64,000 bases of DNA from Clostridiales bacterium SIT11 (GTDB lineage Bacteria; Bacillota; Clostridia; Tissierellales; Peptoniphilaceae), in NCBI GenBank assembly GCA_001299455.1, contig CYUK01000003.1, positions 868,001-932,000 on the forward strand. Direction: 5' to 3'. Numbering within the stretch: position 1 is the stretch's first letter; every line of letters begins with the position of its first letter. The notes below the pieces were generated by a model, which saw only the letters and a list, made by a program, of their open reading frames with translations, did not search any database and had not been told where the DNA came from. The position numbers and the translations under genes are program-made. Of this stretch, positions 41,388 through 49,954 are shown in pieces.

Positions 41388-43517
41388 TTAAATGGCACAG
41401 GGGCTATAACCGCAGTCCTTACATTCGGCACAACCAGAAGTGTGGACAAATTCTCCCCCACACATGGGACAGGTATCCGGATCTTCTACCAATTGCTTGG
41501 CAATTTCCCGGTTCAGGTCGTCTTGGAGCTTTTGAATCCTATTTTTCTTGGCTTCATCAGAAATTAAAATTCCAGACCGTTCACAGCCGTCTCGGTAGAT
41601 GGTCACGCCCTTAAGGCCCATTTCCCAGGCATACTTGTAGAGGTCTTCCACTTCTTCCACAGTAAATTCGTTGGGAACATTGACGGTGGAGGAAATAGAG
41701 GCATCAATAAATTGCTGCCAGGTGGATTGGACATTAATTCGTTCCTTGTAGTTTAAGTTACTCGTAGTAATTACATAGTCTGGAAGGTCTTCTTCCTTGG
41801 TAATCCCTTGGACTTCCATGAGGTCCTTAATAATTTGCGTATAGACGGTATAATAGGTGTCCTCCGTATGGAGGGATTCAGACTTTCTCGTATAGGAAAT
41901 TTGGAAGATAGGTTCAACTCCATTACTGCAGCCTAGAAGGGTGGAGATGGTCCCTGTAGGAGCAATGGTTAAAAGTTGAGAGTTTCTCAAGCCGTATTCT
42001 TCCACCAAGGCATAGACATCCTTGTCGGCATTGCTCTTGAGGAAGGGGCTGGCCAAAACTTTTTCCTTCCGATACCGGGGGAAGGGGCCGTCTTCCTTGG
42101 CCAAAAGGGCGGATTGTCGAAGGGCTTCATTGACTAGGACCCGGCCAATTTGGTTGATTAAGTTCAAAGATTCGCTGGACCCGTAGGAAATTCCCATTTT
42201 AATAAACATATCGGCCACACCCATGATTCCTAGGCCGATTTGCCGGAGGTCTCTGGACAGGTCTCTTTGAGCCTTTAAGGGATGGAGGTCCATGTTTTCA
42301 TCTAAAACTTGGTTGAGGTAGATGACGCCTTCATGGACTAGGCGGGCAAAGGATTCAAATTCAAAGTGGGCATACTTGGTAAAGGGCTTAGCCACAAATT
42401 CTCCCAGGTTAATACTGGACAGGTTACAAGATCCAAAGGCAGGAAGGGGTTCTTCTGCACAGGGATTGACTCCTGCATAGGCAAAGGACTCGTCTTCGCT
42501 CATCAAGTGCCAGGAATTAATCCGGTCCTGGTAGAGGATGCCCGGTTCTGCCATGGCCCAGTTGTTTTTGGCCAGGGTCCGGAACATATCTTTAGAATCT
42601 ATATCCCGACGGATTTTTTCTCCTGTGGCTTCCACATCAAAGCGGAGGGTGTAGTCTTCTCCCTTTTCCACAGCCTCCATAAAATCGTCGTAAACATTGA
42701 CAGAAATATTGGCAGACGTCACTTTTTCCAGGTCATTTTTTACATCAATAAAATCCAGGATATCTGGATGGAAGCAGTCTAGGTTGAGCATTAGAGCTCC
42801 CCGCCGGCCCCGCATGCCAATAAGGCCTGTGGTCAAGCTGTAAAGATCCATAAAGGAGACGGCTCCTGTTGTCGAGGAAGCTGCATTATTGACCTTGGCT
42901 CCCTTGGGACGAAGTCTTGAAAGGGTCAGGCCCACGCCGCCGCCATAGGAGTAGGTCCTGGCCATCCACTTGGCCGTATCAAAGATGGATTCAATATTGT
43001 CTTCCACCTGGGGCATGACATAGCAATTGGACAGGGTAATTTTTTTTCCGTCCTTGTGGAGGCCCCGGCCAGCTAAAATCCGTCCGGCAGGCATAAACTT
43101 TTTATCCCGGATGGCCTTTTCAATGGCTTCATTGTTTCCGGACACCCGGTGGAGGAAGTCTTCAAAGGATTCTCCCTTATAGCGGTATTTTTTTTCATAA
43201 ATGTCCCTTTGGAGGTCATTCATAGCCCAGCCTTGTTCCCTTAACCGGGTCCGTTCTTCCCGGTAAAGGATGTATTTTTTGGCTACATCGGGCCGGACCT
43301 GCATAAGCTTTAATTCCACCGCATCTTGAATTTGTTCAATGCCGATTTGGTCTTGACCTTTTTCTACAAATTCCTTGGTCACCTGGTCTGCTACACTTTT
43401 GGCACAGGCTTCATCTACAGCCTGGTCTGTTTCTGCCATGGCCTTTTGGATGGCAATTTCAATTTTACTTTGGTCGTAGTCCACAACCCGACCATTTCTC
43501 TTGACTACTTTTCCCAT
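41388..43517 (-). CDS. nrdJ: Adenosylcobalamin-dependent (class II) ribonucleotide reductase
   Basis: 709 residues. An N-terminal ATP-cone-like region (KVVKRNGRVVDYDQSKIEIAIQKA, to about 90) precedes the catalytic barrel. Key stretches are LSNCYVMPQVEDNIESIF (about 167), GVNPCAEEPLPAFGSCNLSSINLG (about 355; catalytic NxCxE) and IAPTGTISTLLGCSNGVEPIF (about 535). The C-terminus carries CPMCGGEFVHTSGCAECKDC, a zinc-ribbon-like cysteine tail. No beta subunit gene is near, which fits the B12-dependent class. It makes deoxynucleotides without oxygen. AGAGGAGG precedes ATG 43517. Two NrdR-like boxes lie upstream. Confidence 0.93.
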   Translation of the reverse strand: MGKVVKRNGRVVDYDQSKIEIAIQKAMAETDQAVDEACAKSVADQVTKEFVEKGQDQIGIEQIQDAVELKLMQVRPDVAKKYILYREERTRLREQGWAMNDLQRDIYEKKYRYKGESFEDFLHRVSGNNEAIEKAIRDKKFMPAGRILAGRGLHKDGKKITLSNCYVMPQVEDNIESIFDTAKWMARTYSYGGGVGLTLSRLRPKGAKVNNAASSTTGAVSFMDLYSLTTGLIGMRGRRGALMLNLDCFHPDILDFIDVKNDLEKVTSANISVNVYDDFMEAVEKGEDYTLRFDVEATGEKIRRDIDSKDMFRTLAKNNWAMAEPGILYQDRINSWHLMSEDESFAYAGVNPCAEEPLPAFGSCNLSSINLGEFVAKPFTKYAHFEFESFARLVHEGVIYLNQVLDENMDLHPLKAQRDLSRDLRQIGLGIMGVADMFIKMGISYGSSESLNLINQIGRVLVNEALRQSALLAKEDGPFPRYRKEKVLASPFLKSNADKDVYALVEEYGLRNSQLLTIAPTGTISTLLGCSNGVEPIFQISYTRKSESLHTEDTYYTVYTQIIKDLMEVQGITKEEDLPDYVITTSNLNYKERINVQSTWQQFIDASISSTVNVPNEFTVEEVEDLYKYAWEMGLKGVTIYRDGCERSGILISDEAKKNRIQKLQDDLNREIAKQLVEDPDTCPMCGGEFVHTSGCAECKDCGYSPCAI

Positions 43518-43555
43518 GATTCCTCCTCTGGTCTTCGCTTTTTCTATCCTCATAA

Positions 43556-43603
43556 AATACCACATCTTGTGGTATTTGTATTTTTAATTACAATATATAG
43601 GAT
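43556..43603 (-). promoter_or_regulatory. Tandem NrdR-like boxes upstream of nrdJ
   Basis: Box 1 (43603-43588) reads ATCCTATATATTGTAA, 12 of 16 matches to the consensus-like ACACTATATATTGTGT. Box 2 (43576-43556) is a perfect inverted repeat, AATACCACA-AGA-TGTGGTATT. Centres are about 30 bases apart, near three helical turns as in known NrdR sites. Box 2 fits the consensus only in part. Confidence 0.55.
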
Positions 43604-43671
43604 ACCATAGGAAAGATTTCTTGGAAAGTCCCAAAGATGTCCCCCTTAAAATTTACTTTTCATGAAAGGTC

Positions 43672-44238
43672 TTACTCGTCGTATTTTGTCAGGTCGTACT
43701 GGTCAATAATTCTTTTCACCATCTGCCCATAGCGGGGGTCTGTGGAATAGCCTGTTGGATGGAGGAGGCTCAGGGCTTCATCCAGGGACTTGGCCTGGTG
43801 GACTCTTTCATAGCGGGGAGCCTCTCCCAGTAATTTTCCATAGGCCTTAAAAGAGGCGGCTGGGGACCAGTAGCTGGCAAAACTTTCTTCCTTATAGACG
43901 TCCTGACCTCCCTCGACTTCCCGGGTTTTTAAAACAAGACCCTCGCCCTTTTTTGCCTTAATCCCAAAATAATTGTTCCCCTCCCGGCTGAGCTGGGACT
44001 TGCCAAAATTACTTTCTAGGGCCGCCTGACCCAGGACCATGCTGGGATAAAGGCCGTAGGTCTTGGCTACTTTTTGGGCCAAAGGGGCATAGGTGATGAG
44101 GAATTCTTCCTTACTTTGGATATTCTTTTGGGTCCCCTTAAAGCTGGGGAGGAAAAAGAGGAAAAAAAGAAGGAGGAAAGCAAAGGCCAGGGACAAGAGG
44201 CAGCCACAGCCGGAAGATTTTTTATTTTTCAAGTACAA
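43672..44238 (-). CDS. Membrane-anchored glucosaminidase (GH73-like)
   Basis: About 188 residues. One N-terminal membrane helix (about 15-33) is followed by a lysozyme-like domain with VLGQAALESNFGKSQLSREGNNYFGIKAKKGEG, where Glu in ALES is the expected catalytic acid, and ASYWSPAASFKAYGKLL and GYSTDPRYGQMVKRII. This is the FlgJ C-terminal/GH73 pattern, which cuts peptidoglycan GlcNAc-MurNAc bonds. The start is a TTG near 44238 (44232 and GTG 44241 are alternatives) behind GAAAGGA. It acts outside the membrane in wall turnover. Confidence 0.88.
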   Translation of the reverse strand: MYLKNKKSSGCGCLLSLAFAFLLLFFLFFLPSFKGTQKNIQSKEEFLITYAPLAQKVAKTYGLYPSMVLGQAALESNFGKSQLSREGNNYFGIKAKKGEGLVLKTREVEGGQDVYKEESFASYWSPAASFKAYGKLLGEAPRYERVHQAKSLDEALSLLHPTGYSTDPRYGQMVKRIIDQYDLTKYDE

Positions 44239-44270
44239 CACGTCCTTTCAAAAACCTGGACTGGGGAATA

Positions 44271-44279
44271 TGGTATAAT
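44271..44279 (+). promoter_or_regulatory. Extended -10 promoter of pepF
   Basis: TGGTATAAT, about 57 bases before the ATG. No clear -35. Confidence 0.55.
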
Positions 44280-44335
44280 AAATAGTAAAAAAAGACACCG
44301 GTCTTTCATCAATGATTTAGCGAAAGGTGGTTATT

Positions 44336-46102
44336 ATGCAGAGAAATGAAGTAAACCGTCAAGAAACTTGGGACCTTTCCCATTTATATCCCAATAAAGA
44401 AACTGTAAAAAAAGACTTGGACCAAGTCCAAAGCCTAATCCAAAAAGCTAAAGAGGTCTCCGTCCAGGGCGAAGAAAACCTCCTCCACTATACGAAAATT
44501 TATGAGGAAATTCAAGTCCTCTTAAACCATTTAATGAACTTTGAAGAACTCTATGTTTCTACAGATTATACAGACCTGGACCGGGCCAAGTTTGCAAACC
44601 AGGTCCGGCAAAGGCTAGATGACTTCCAGGAACAGCTCCAGGAAGTCGAGGCTGTTTTCTTTGCCTTGGAAGAAGATGTTTTGGAAAAGTATGGGCAAGA
44701 CCCCCGCTATGGGGCCTTCTTCCAAAGAATCCAAAGAGAAAAGGCCCACTACCTGGGCCGGGACAAGGAAGAAATGTTAAAGGCCCTGGCTCCTGTTTTG
44801 GACCTTCCTGTCCAAATTTATGAAGCGGCCAAGTTTAAGGACCTGACCTTCCCAGACTTTCAGCTGGGACAAAAGATTTATCCCCTTTCCTTTAGCCTCT
44901 ATGAGGATTCCTATGCCTATCATCCAGACAAGGACCTTCGGCGAGGGGCCTATGTGAATTTTTCCAACCAACTGGCCAAGTATGAGGAAAGTATGGGCCA
45001 GGCTTTCCTGGCCATGGTCAAAAGAGATTTAGCTCTTTCCAAGCTCCGGGGCTATCCTTCTGTCTTTGATTATATGTTACGGACCCATCAAATTTCAAGA
45101 AAGATCTATGACGACCACTTGGACACGATTATGGAAAAGCTGGCCCCCATTATTCGGGACTATGCCCAAATTTTAAAAGCCCGCTATAATTTGGATGAGA
45201 TGACCTATGCCGACCTAAAACTCTCCCCCAACCCCCAAGTGGAAAAGACCTACTCCATGGAAGAAGCCAAGGACCTGATTTTAAAAGCCCTGGCCCCCTA
45301 TGGAGAAGACTATGTCAACTATGTTTCCAGGGCCTTCCCGGAACGTTGGATTGACTACGCTGACAATGAAGGCAAGTCCACAGGCGGTTTCTGCGCCTCC
45401 CCCTACCAGGTCCATTCCTATATTTTAATGACCTACCGGGGCCTCTTGTCTGACGTCTTTACCCTGGTCCACGAACTAGGCCATGCCGGCCACTTCCACA
45501 GGGCCAGTGACCACCAGTCTATCCTCTGCCTGGAGCCCTCCCTCTACTTTGTAGAATCTCCCTCCACTACCAATGAGCTGGTTCTCAAGGAATATCTTTT
45601 AAAGGAAGCCAAGACTCCAGAAGAAAGACAAATAATTTTAGGAGAATCCATTGCCAACACCTATTACCACAATTTTGTCACCCACTTCCTGGAAGCCTAC
45701 TTCCAAAGAGAAGTCTACCGGGCCATTGAAGGAGGAGAAGCCCTCCAAGCCAAGGACCTGAGCCGAATCTTTTTAGAAACCCTAGAAAAATTCTTTGGCA
45801 AAGACATTGTCATTCCGGAATCTGCTGGCCTCACCTGGATGCGGCAACCCCACTACTATGAAGAATCCGGCTTTTATTCCTACACCTACTCTGCCGGCTT
45901 AAGCCTAGGAACTCTTTTAGGGAGCCGGCTCACAGAAGACCCGGAAACCTGCCAAAAGTGGCTGGAAGTCCTGGCCATGGGCGGAAGTCAGTCTCCCCAA
46001 GACCTGGCCGGTCGTGTAGGCATTGATATTACCTCCACAAAACCCCTGGAAAAAACCATATCCATCATCAAGTCCATGGTGGATGAAATGAAAGGAGCTT
46101 AA
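44336..46102 (+). CDS. pepF: Oligoendopeptidase F
   Basis: 588 residues, the usual length. It is an M3 metallopeptidase with the zinc site VHELGHAGHFH (about 385) and the downstream Glu in ESPSTTNELVLKEYL. It starts QRNEVNRQETWDLSHLYPN, a typical PepF beginning. It cleaves peptides of 7 to 17 residues in the cytoplasm. ATG 44336 follows AAAGGTGG; a GTG nine bases upstream is in frame. The reductase-like gene starts one base after its stop. Confidence 0.95.
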   Translation: MQRNEVNRQETWDLSHLYPNKETVKKDLDQVQSLIQKAKEVSVQGEENLLHYTKIYEEIQVLLNHLMNFEELYVSTDYTDLDRAKFANQVRQRLDDFQEQLQEVEAVFFALEEDVLEKYGQDPRYGAFFQRIQREKAHYLGRDKEEMLKALAPVLDLPVQIYEAAKFKDLTFPDFQLGQKIYPLSFSLYEDSYAYHPDKDLRRGAYVNFSNQLAKYEESMGQAFLAMVKRDLALSKLRGYPSVFDYMLRTHQISRKIYDDHLDTIMEKLAPIIRDYAQILKARYNLDEMTYADLKLSPNPQVEKTYSMEEAKDLILKALAPYGEDYVNYVSRAFPERWIDYADNEGKSTGGFCASPYQVHSYILMTYRGLLSDVFTLVHELGHAGHFHRASDHQSILCLEPSLYFVESPSTTNELVLKEYLLKEAKTPEERQIILGESIANTYYHNFVTHFLEAYFQREVYRAIEGGEALQAKDLSRIFLETLEKFFGKDIVIPESAGLTWMRQPHYYEESGFYSYTYSAGLSLGTLLGSRLTEDPETCQKWLEVLAMGGSQSPQDLAGRVGIDITSTKPLEKTISIIKSMVDEMKGA

Positions 46103-46103
46103 G

Positions 46104-46991
46104 ATGGATTCCTATTCCCCCAGTACCCGTCAAGATACCATTTGGATTCTTGGGGCTCGCGGACGAATTGGCCGGAGCATTACCCAAAGACTCCACCAAG
46201 AAAATAAACGCCTTGTCACTACAGACCACAAGGCCCTGGATATTACTAATTTAGAAGATATTTTGATTTTTATGGAAAGAAACCTCCCTGCTGTTGTCAT
46301 TAACGCTGCCGGCATGAGCCGGGCCCGGGACTGTGAGGAAAATCCGGAAGAGGCCTTCCGAGTCAATGCCCTGGGAGCCAAAAACCTGGCCATTGCCTGT
46401 AACTACTACGGGGCCAAGCTCATCCATATTTCTACAGATGACATTTTCAATGGCCAGGACGAAACTCCAGCCACAGAACTCCATGAACCTGACCCCACTA
46501 CCGTCTATGGAAAGACCAAGCACTACGGGGAAAAATTTATCCAGGAATTTTGCAAGCAATACTTTATTGTCCGGTCTTCCTGGGTCTATGACTACAAGAC
46601 CATTGAAAAAATTAAGCAGGGCCTTAAAAACCACTCCCTGGTCATTAACAGGAACCAAGTGGCCAGCCCCACTTCCAATGAGCTTCTCACCAAGTTTATT
46701 GTCCGTCTTGTAGATTCTTCGGACTTTGGCATCTACCACTACACCACTACAGGGTCCACGAGCCGGAAGGGCTTTATTGAAGAAATTGCCAAGCTCCTGG
46801 GCTTGGAGGAAGACTATAATCGTTGTAATATTGTCAACCACCCCTCCCTCCATCCCCACTATGCCCTCATGGACAATTTTATGCTCCGGATGAAGAAGGA
46901 GCCTCAACCTCCCCTTTGGCAGGACGAATTAAAATCCTACATTGAAAACTACTATCAAAAAATAGAGGTGTCTGTCCATGAAAAAAAATAA
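46104..46991 (+). CDS. RmlD-like SDR family NAD(P)-dependent reductase
   Basis: 295 residues. The dinucleotide motif is ILGARGRIGRSITQRL (about 15), followed by VVINAAGMSRARDCEENPEEAFRVNALGAKNLA, HISTDDIFNG, and the catalytic TVYGKTKHYGEKF (Y-x3-K). It resembles dTDP-4-dehydrorhamnose reductase but no other rhamnose gene is near. It may act on another sugar nucleotide or be a regulatory relative such as MAT2B. AAAGGAG inside the end of pepF serves as ribosome site, and its end overlaps the symporter gene by 14 bases. Confidence 0.85.
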   Translation: MDSYSPSTRQDTIWILGARGRIGRSITQRLHQENKRLVTTDHKALDITNLEDILIFMERNLPAVVINAAGMSRARDCEENPEEAFRVNALGAKNLAIACNYYGAKLIHISTDDIFNGQDETPATELHEPDPTTVYGKTKHYGEKFIQEFCKQYFIVRSSWVYDYKTIEKIKQGLKNHSLVINRNQVASPTSNELLTKFIVRLVDSSDFGIYHYTTTGSTSRKGFIEEIAKLLGLEEDYNRCNIVNHPSLHPHYALMDNFMLRMKKEPQPPLWQDELKSYIENYYQKIEVSVHEKK

Positions 46992-48285
46992 ACTCTCCTT
47001 AACCAGTCAAATTTTCCTAGGTCTCTTTTTAGGAGCTGTTTTGGGAATCAGCCTTCACTACCTGGTTCCTGCTGGCCCCCTAAAAGACGACATCTTAGTC
47101 GGAGGAGTCTTTAATCTTTTTGGGACAGGCTTTATGCGGCTCATGCAAATGCTGGTGGTCCCCCTGGTCTTTTTCTCCATTGTCACTGGAGCCATGTCTA
47201 TTGGGGACACGAAAAAACTAGGAAAAGTAGGGATTAAAACCCTGGCCTTTTATATTACCACCACCGCCTTAGCCATTTCCATTGCCTTAAGCCTTGCTCA
47301 AATCACCAGGCCCGGCCTAGGCCTAGACCTGACCCAAGTTCAAAAGGCCGAAACCCAGGTGAAAGAAGCAGGAGCCACAGGCCTGGACATGGTCCTGGAT
47401 ATTATTCCAAAAAATCCTGCAGAATCTTTAGCTACAGGAAATATGCTGCAAATTATTTTCTTTGCCCTCTTTCTAGGAATCATCCTGGCCTCCCTAGGCA
47501 ACCACGTCCCCATTATTACTCGCTTTATGAATGAGGCCAATGACGTCATGATGACCATGACCTTTGCTGTAATGAAGGCAGCCCCTGTTGGAGTCTTTGC
47601 CCTCATTGCCAAGACCTTTACGGACATTGGCTTCGACGGTTTCCTTCCTATGATTAAGTATATGCTGACGGTCTCTGGAGGGCTGGTCATCCAATTATTT
47701 ATCGTCTATGGAGGCCTTCTCTTTCTCTTTACCAAGACCAATCCCCTCCATTTTATGAAGCGGTTTTCTCCAGTTATGGGCTTTGCCTTTTCCACTGCCT
47801 CTTCTGGAGCCACTATTCCTGTTTCCATCCAGGCCTTAGATGACATGGGGGTTTCCAAGAAAATTTCTTCTTTTACCATCCCTCTGGGCGCCACCATTAA
47901 TATGGACGGAACAGCCATTATGCAGGGTGTCGCCGTGGTCTTCGTGGCCCAGGCCTTTGGTATTCACCTCACCATGTCAGACTTTTTAACTGTTATTGGA
48001 ACGGCTACCATGGCCTCCATTGGAACAGCAGCTGTTCCCGGTGTCGGCCTCATTACCCTGGCCATGGTTTTTAATTCTGTCAACCTTCCTGTAGAAGGTA
48101 TTGGTCTGATTATGGGGATTGACCGAGTCCTAGATATGGCTAGAACAGCCGTGAACTGTACTGGAGATGCTGTTGTGACCACCATTGTCTCCCACCAAGA
48201 AGGACTCTTTGACAAGGATCGCTTCAAGGACCTTGACGGAAGAGTGGACTTATCTTCCGATGATCTGGAGGATATTGAAATTTAA
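46978..48285 (+). CDS. Dicarboxylate/amino acid:cation symporter (DAACS family)
   Basis: 435 residues and about eight helices. The re-entrant loop STASSGATIPVSIQAL and the substrate/Na+ site SFTIPLGATINMDGTAIMQGVAVVFVAQ are the DAACS signatures, as is DRVLDMARTAVNCTGDAV. Members import glutamate, aspartate, serine/threonine or C4-dicarboxylates with Na+ or H+. It is the last gene of the pepF operon, so peptide breakdown may be linked to amino acid uptake. Exact substrate is unknown. Confidence 0.94.
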   Translation: MKKNKLSLTSQIFLGLFLGAVLGISLHYLVPAGPLKDDILVGGVFNLFGTGFMRLMQMLVVPLVFFSIVTGAMSIGDTKKLGKVGIKTLAFYITTTALAISIALSLAQITRPGLGLDLTQVQKAETQVKEAGATGLDMVLDIIPKNPAESLATGNMLQIIFFALFLGIILASLGNHVPIITRFMNEANDVMMTMTFAVMKAAPVGVFALIAKTFTDIGFDGFLPMIKYMLTVSGGLVIQLFIVYGGLLFLFTKTNPLHFMKRFSPVMGFAFSTASSGATIPVSIQALDDMGVSKKISSFTIPLGATINMDGTAIMQGVAVVFVAQAFGIHLTMSDFLTVIGTATMASIGTAAVPGVGLITLAMVFNSVNLPVEGIGLIMGIDRVLDMARTAVNCTGDAVVTTIVSHQEGLFDKDRFKDLDGRVDLSSDDLEDIEI

Positions 48286-48327
48286 AACTTCAGATCCTTT
48301 AAACTTATTTATTCTATCCTGAAACTC

Positions 48328-48362
48328 AAAAAGTCTTCTTCCAGATGTGAAGAAGACTTTTT
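48328..48362. terminator. Bidirectional terminator after the symporter gene
   Basis: AAAAAGTCTTCTT pairs perfectly with AAGAAGACTTTTT around a 9-base loop. Confidence 0.85.
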
Positions 48363-48370
48363 CTTTTCCC

Positions 48371-48489
48371 AAAAGAAAAAACCACCTCAAGGGTGGTTTC
48401 CATCGAAGAGCTTCGGTTGTTTTCCCGAAGAGTAAGTAAGAAAGAAAGAAATAAACCAGCTAAGGAGTTTTCATATATGTCTCTTCGAT
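48371..48489 (-). ncRNA. Candidate small RNA (about 119 nt) with its own promoter and terminator
   Basis: A strong minus-strand promoter and a terminator (ACCACC/GGTGGT stem, 48397-48381, then TTTTTT) bracket a gene-free segment. The predicted 5' end begins with ATCGAAGAG, which pairs perfectly with CTCTTCGAT at 48410-48402, closing the molecule. Inside is a CTTCGG/CCGAAG hairpin (48430-48411) and a second CTCTTCG (48432-48426) that competes for the same 5' end. The middle is single-stranded and rich in C and U (about 48457-48431). CUCCUU at 48467-48462 could pair with Shine-Dalgarno sequences. No known RNA family was recognised. Confidence 0.65.
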
Positions 48490-48495
48490 AAATTA

Positions 48496-48524
48496 AGAAT
48501 AGCACAGTGTAAATTCTTTGTCAA
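48496..48524 (-). promoter_or_regulatory. Promoter of the candidate small RNA
   Basis: TTGACA and TATTCT on the minus strand, spaced by 17 bases. The predicted start is near 48489, just at the closing stem. Confidence 0.75.
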
Positions 48525-48533
48525 CTTTTATTC

Positions 48534-49043
48534 CTAGCTTTTTCTCCGGTCCATCCACTCTGGCCTAGTAATGGCAAAAATATACTGGTCCCGGAATTGT
48601 CCATCCTCTCCCAGTTCAAATTCCCTAAAAAATCCCTCTTGGCGGAGGCCAAGCTTTCGGTAAAGCTGGATGCCCCTTTGGTTTTCCCCATAGACATCTA
48701 GCCACATCCGGTGGACGCCTTCCTTTTGGAAAAAATAGTCAATGGTGGCGATTAGGGCCTCTTCTCCATAGCCCTGACCTCGGGGACTGACGGCAAACCG
48801 TCTGAGCTCGGCATTGGTTCCCTGATAAACTGTCAGGCTAAAGCCCATAAATTTTCCCTCCCGGTCCTTATAGGAAAGGAGGTCCACCTTAGGATCCTGG
48901 ATTTGCTCTTCATGGGTCTCTTTTGACTCATAGTGGATAAAGGCATGGTAGTCCGGATTTTTTTCCAGGGCCTGGATTTTTTCAATTTCTTCTACTTTTG
49001 CAGGATAGGCAGCAAGCCTTTTTGTTTCAAATAAAGTGTTCAT
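48534..49043 (-). CDS. GNAT N-acetyltransferase (RimJ/RimL-like)
   Basis: 169 residues. The acetyl-CoA loop is RRFAVSPRGQGYGEEALIATIDYFF (about 80) and the RimL-type end is MWLDVYGENQRGIQLYRKLGLRQEGFFREF. Acceptor unknown. GAGGAGG precedes the ATG. Its stop lies just before the small-RNA promoter. Confidence 0.88.
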   Translation of the reverse strand: MNTLFETKRLAAYPAKVEEIEKIQALEKNPDYHAFIHYESKETHEEQIQDPKVDLLSYKDREGKFMGFSLTVYQGTNAELRRFAVSPRGQGYGEEALIATIDYFFQKEGVHRMWLDVYGENQRGIQLYRKLGLRQEGFFREFELGEDGQFRDQYIFAITRPEWMDRRKS

Positions 49044-49083
49044 GGATTCCTCCTCTGAAAAGGTTTTTCTTTTCCTTAAACAA

Positions 49084-49110
49084 AATAAGCTCCTCTAGGG
49101 AGCTCATTTT
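49084..49110 (-). terminator. Terminator of the small hydrophilic protein gene
   Basis: GAGCTCC and GGAGCTT pair around a short loop, followed by ATTTTGTTT on the minus strand. Confidence 0.7.
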
Positions 49111-49330
49111 ACCGTTGATTTTCGTTGTTCCATTCCATGGCTTCTTCAACAGCCTTTTCTGTTGGTCTTTCAACGCCTGTTTCAGCATCCTTGGATTCAG
49201 TTTTGCTGTAAACATCGCTAGCTGGTGTTTCTTGATGGTCCTTGCTGTTTTCTTGGTCTAAGCGAGCTTTCATTTCTTTTGCTTTGCTTTCACTGATGTT
49301 TTTAGCATCACTCATTTTCTTGTCAGTCAT
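49109..49330 (-). CDS. Small hydrophilic, probably disordered protein
   Basis: 73 residues, strongly charged (Lys, Glu, Asp, Ser, Thr) and almost free of hydrophobic residues. It begins TDKKMSDAKNISESKAKEMK and ends AVEEAMEWNNENQR. AAGGAGG lies seven bases before the ATG, and an extended -10 (TGGTATAAT at 49379-49371) and a terminator bound it, so it is likely a real gene. Composition suggests a stress or disordered protein, but I recognise no family. Confidence 0.72.
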   Translation of the reverse strand: MTDKKMSDAKNISESKAKEMKARLDQENSKDHQETPASDVYSKTESKDAETGVERPTEKAVEEAMEWNNENQR

Positions 49331-49370
49331 GTACTTCCTCCTTAAACAATCTCTATAATGGTTTGCTTAT

Positions 49371-49379
49371 ATTATACCA
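49371..49379 (-). promoter_or_regulatory. Extended -10 promoter of the small hydrophilic protein
   Basis: TGGTATAAT on the minus strand, about 41 bases before the ATG. Confidence 0.55.
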
Positions 49380-49387
49380 TAAATTTT

Positions 49388-49867
49388 CTATTTATGGTAC
49401 GGGTGGCCATTTTTTATTCGAAAGGCCCGGTAAACTTGTTCCAGGAGGAGGACCCGCATGAGCTGATGGGGAAAGGTCAAGGGGGAAAAGGACCAGGCCC
49501 ACTGGGCTCTTTCCTCTACAGATTGGCTCAGGCCAAAGCTGCCTCCTATGACAAAGACCAGGTCTCTGCCCTCCATTTCCCATTGGCCTATTTTTTTGGC
49601 CAGCTTCAGAGAATCCACCATCTCTCCCTGGATGGCCAGGACCACAACCTGGTCCCTGTCCTTAATATGCTGCAAAATCCCCTGGCCTTCTTTTTCCAAA
49701 ATTTGTTCTTTTTCCAGGTCAGATAGGCCTTCCGGGGCCTTTTCTTCAGGACATTCAATAATTTCTAGTTTACTATAGGCCTGGAGTCTTTTTTGGTATT
49801 CTGCCAGGGCCGCCTTAAAATATTTTTCCTTGACCTTGCCTACACACAAGCACTTAATTTTCATCAT
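49388..49867 (-). CDS. rlmH: 23S rRNA pseudouridine-1915 N3-methyltransferase
   Basis: 159 residues, exactly the RlmH length. The SPOUT fold shows IKCLCVGKVKEKYFKAALAEYQKRL at the start, then VVLAIQGEMVDSLKLAKKIG, FVIGGSFGLSQSVEERAQWAWSFSPLTFPHQLMRVLLLEQVYRAFRI. It methylates a pseudouridine in helix 69 of 23S rRNA. Two ATG codons in tandem start it. Confidence 0.96.
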   Translation of the reverse strand: MMKIKCLCVGKVKEKYFKAALAEYQKRLQAYSKLEIIECPEEKAPEGLSDLEKEQILEKEGQGILQHIKDRDQVVVLAIQGEMVDSLKLAKKIGQWEMEGRDLVFVIGGSFGLSQSVEERAQWAWSFSPLTFPHQLMRVLLLEQVYRAFRIKNGHPYHK

Positions 49868-49954
49868 TTCTCTTCCTTTTTTTCTTCTTTCTTGGAATTT
49901 TTACACAAATTTTTTAAACTTTGCTACAATATTAGGTATAAAGGAGTGGTTTTC

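Noticed and set aside
48461-48495. Plus-strand mini-frame AAGGAG...ATG TCT CTT CGA TAA
   Set aside because: Only four codons, no plus-strand promoter, and it lies on the reverse of the candidate small RNA.
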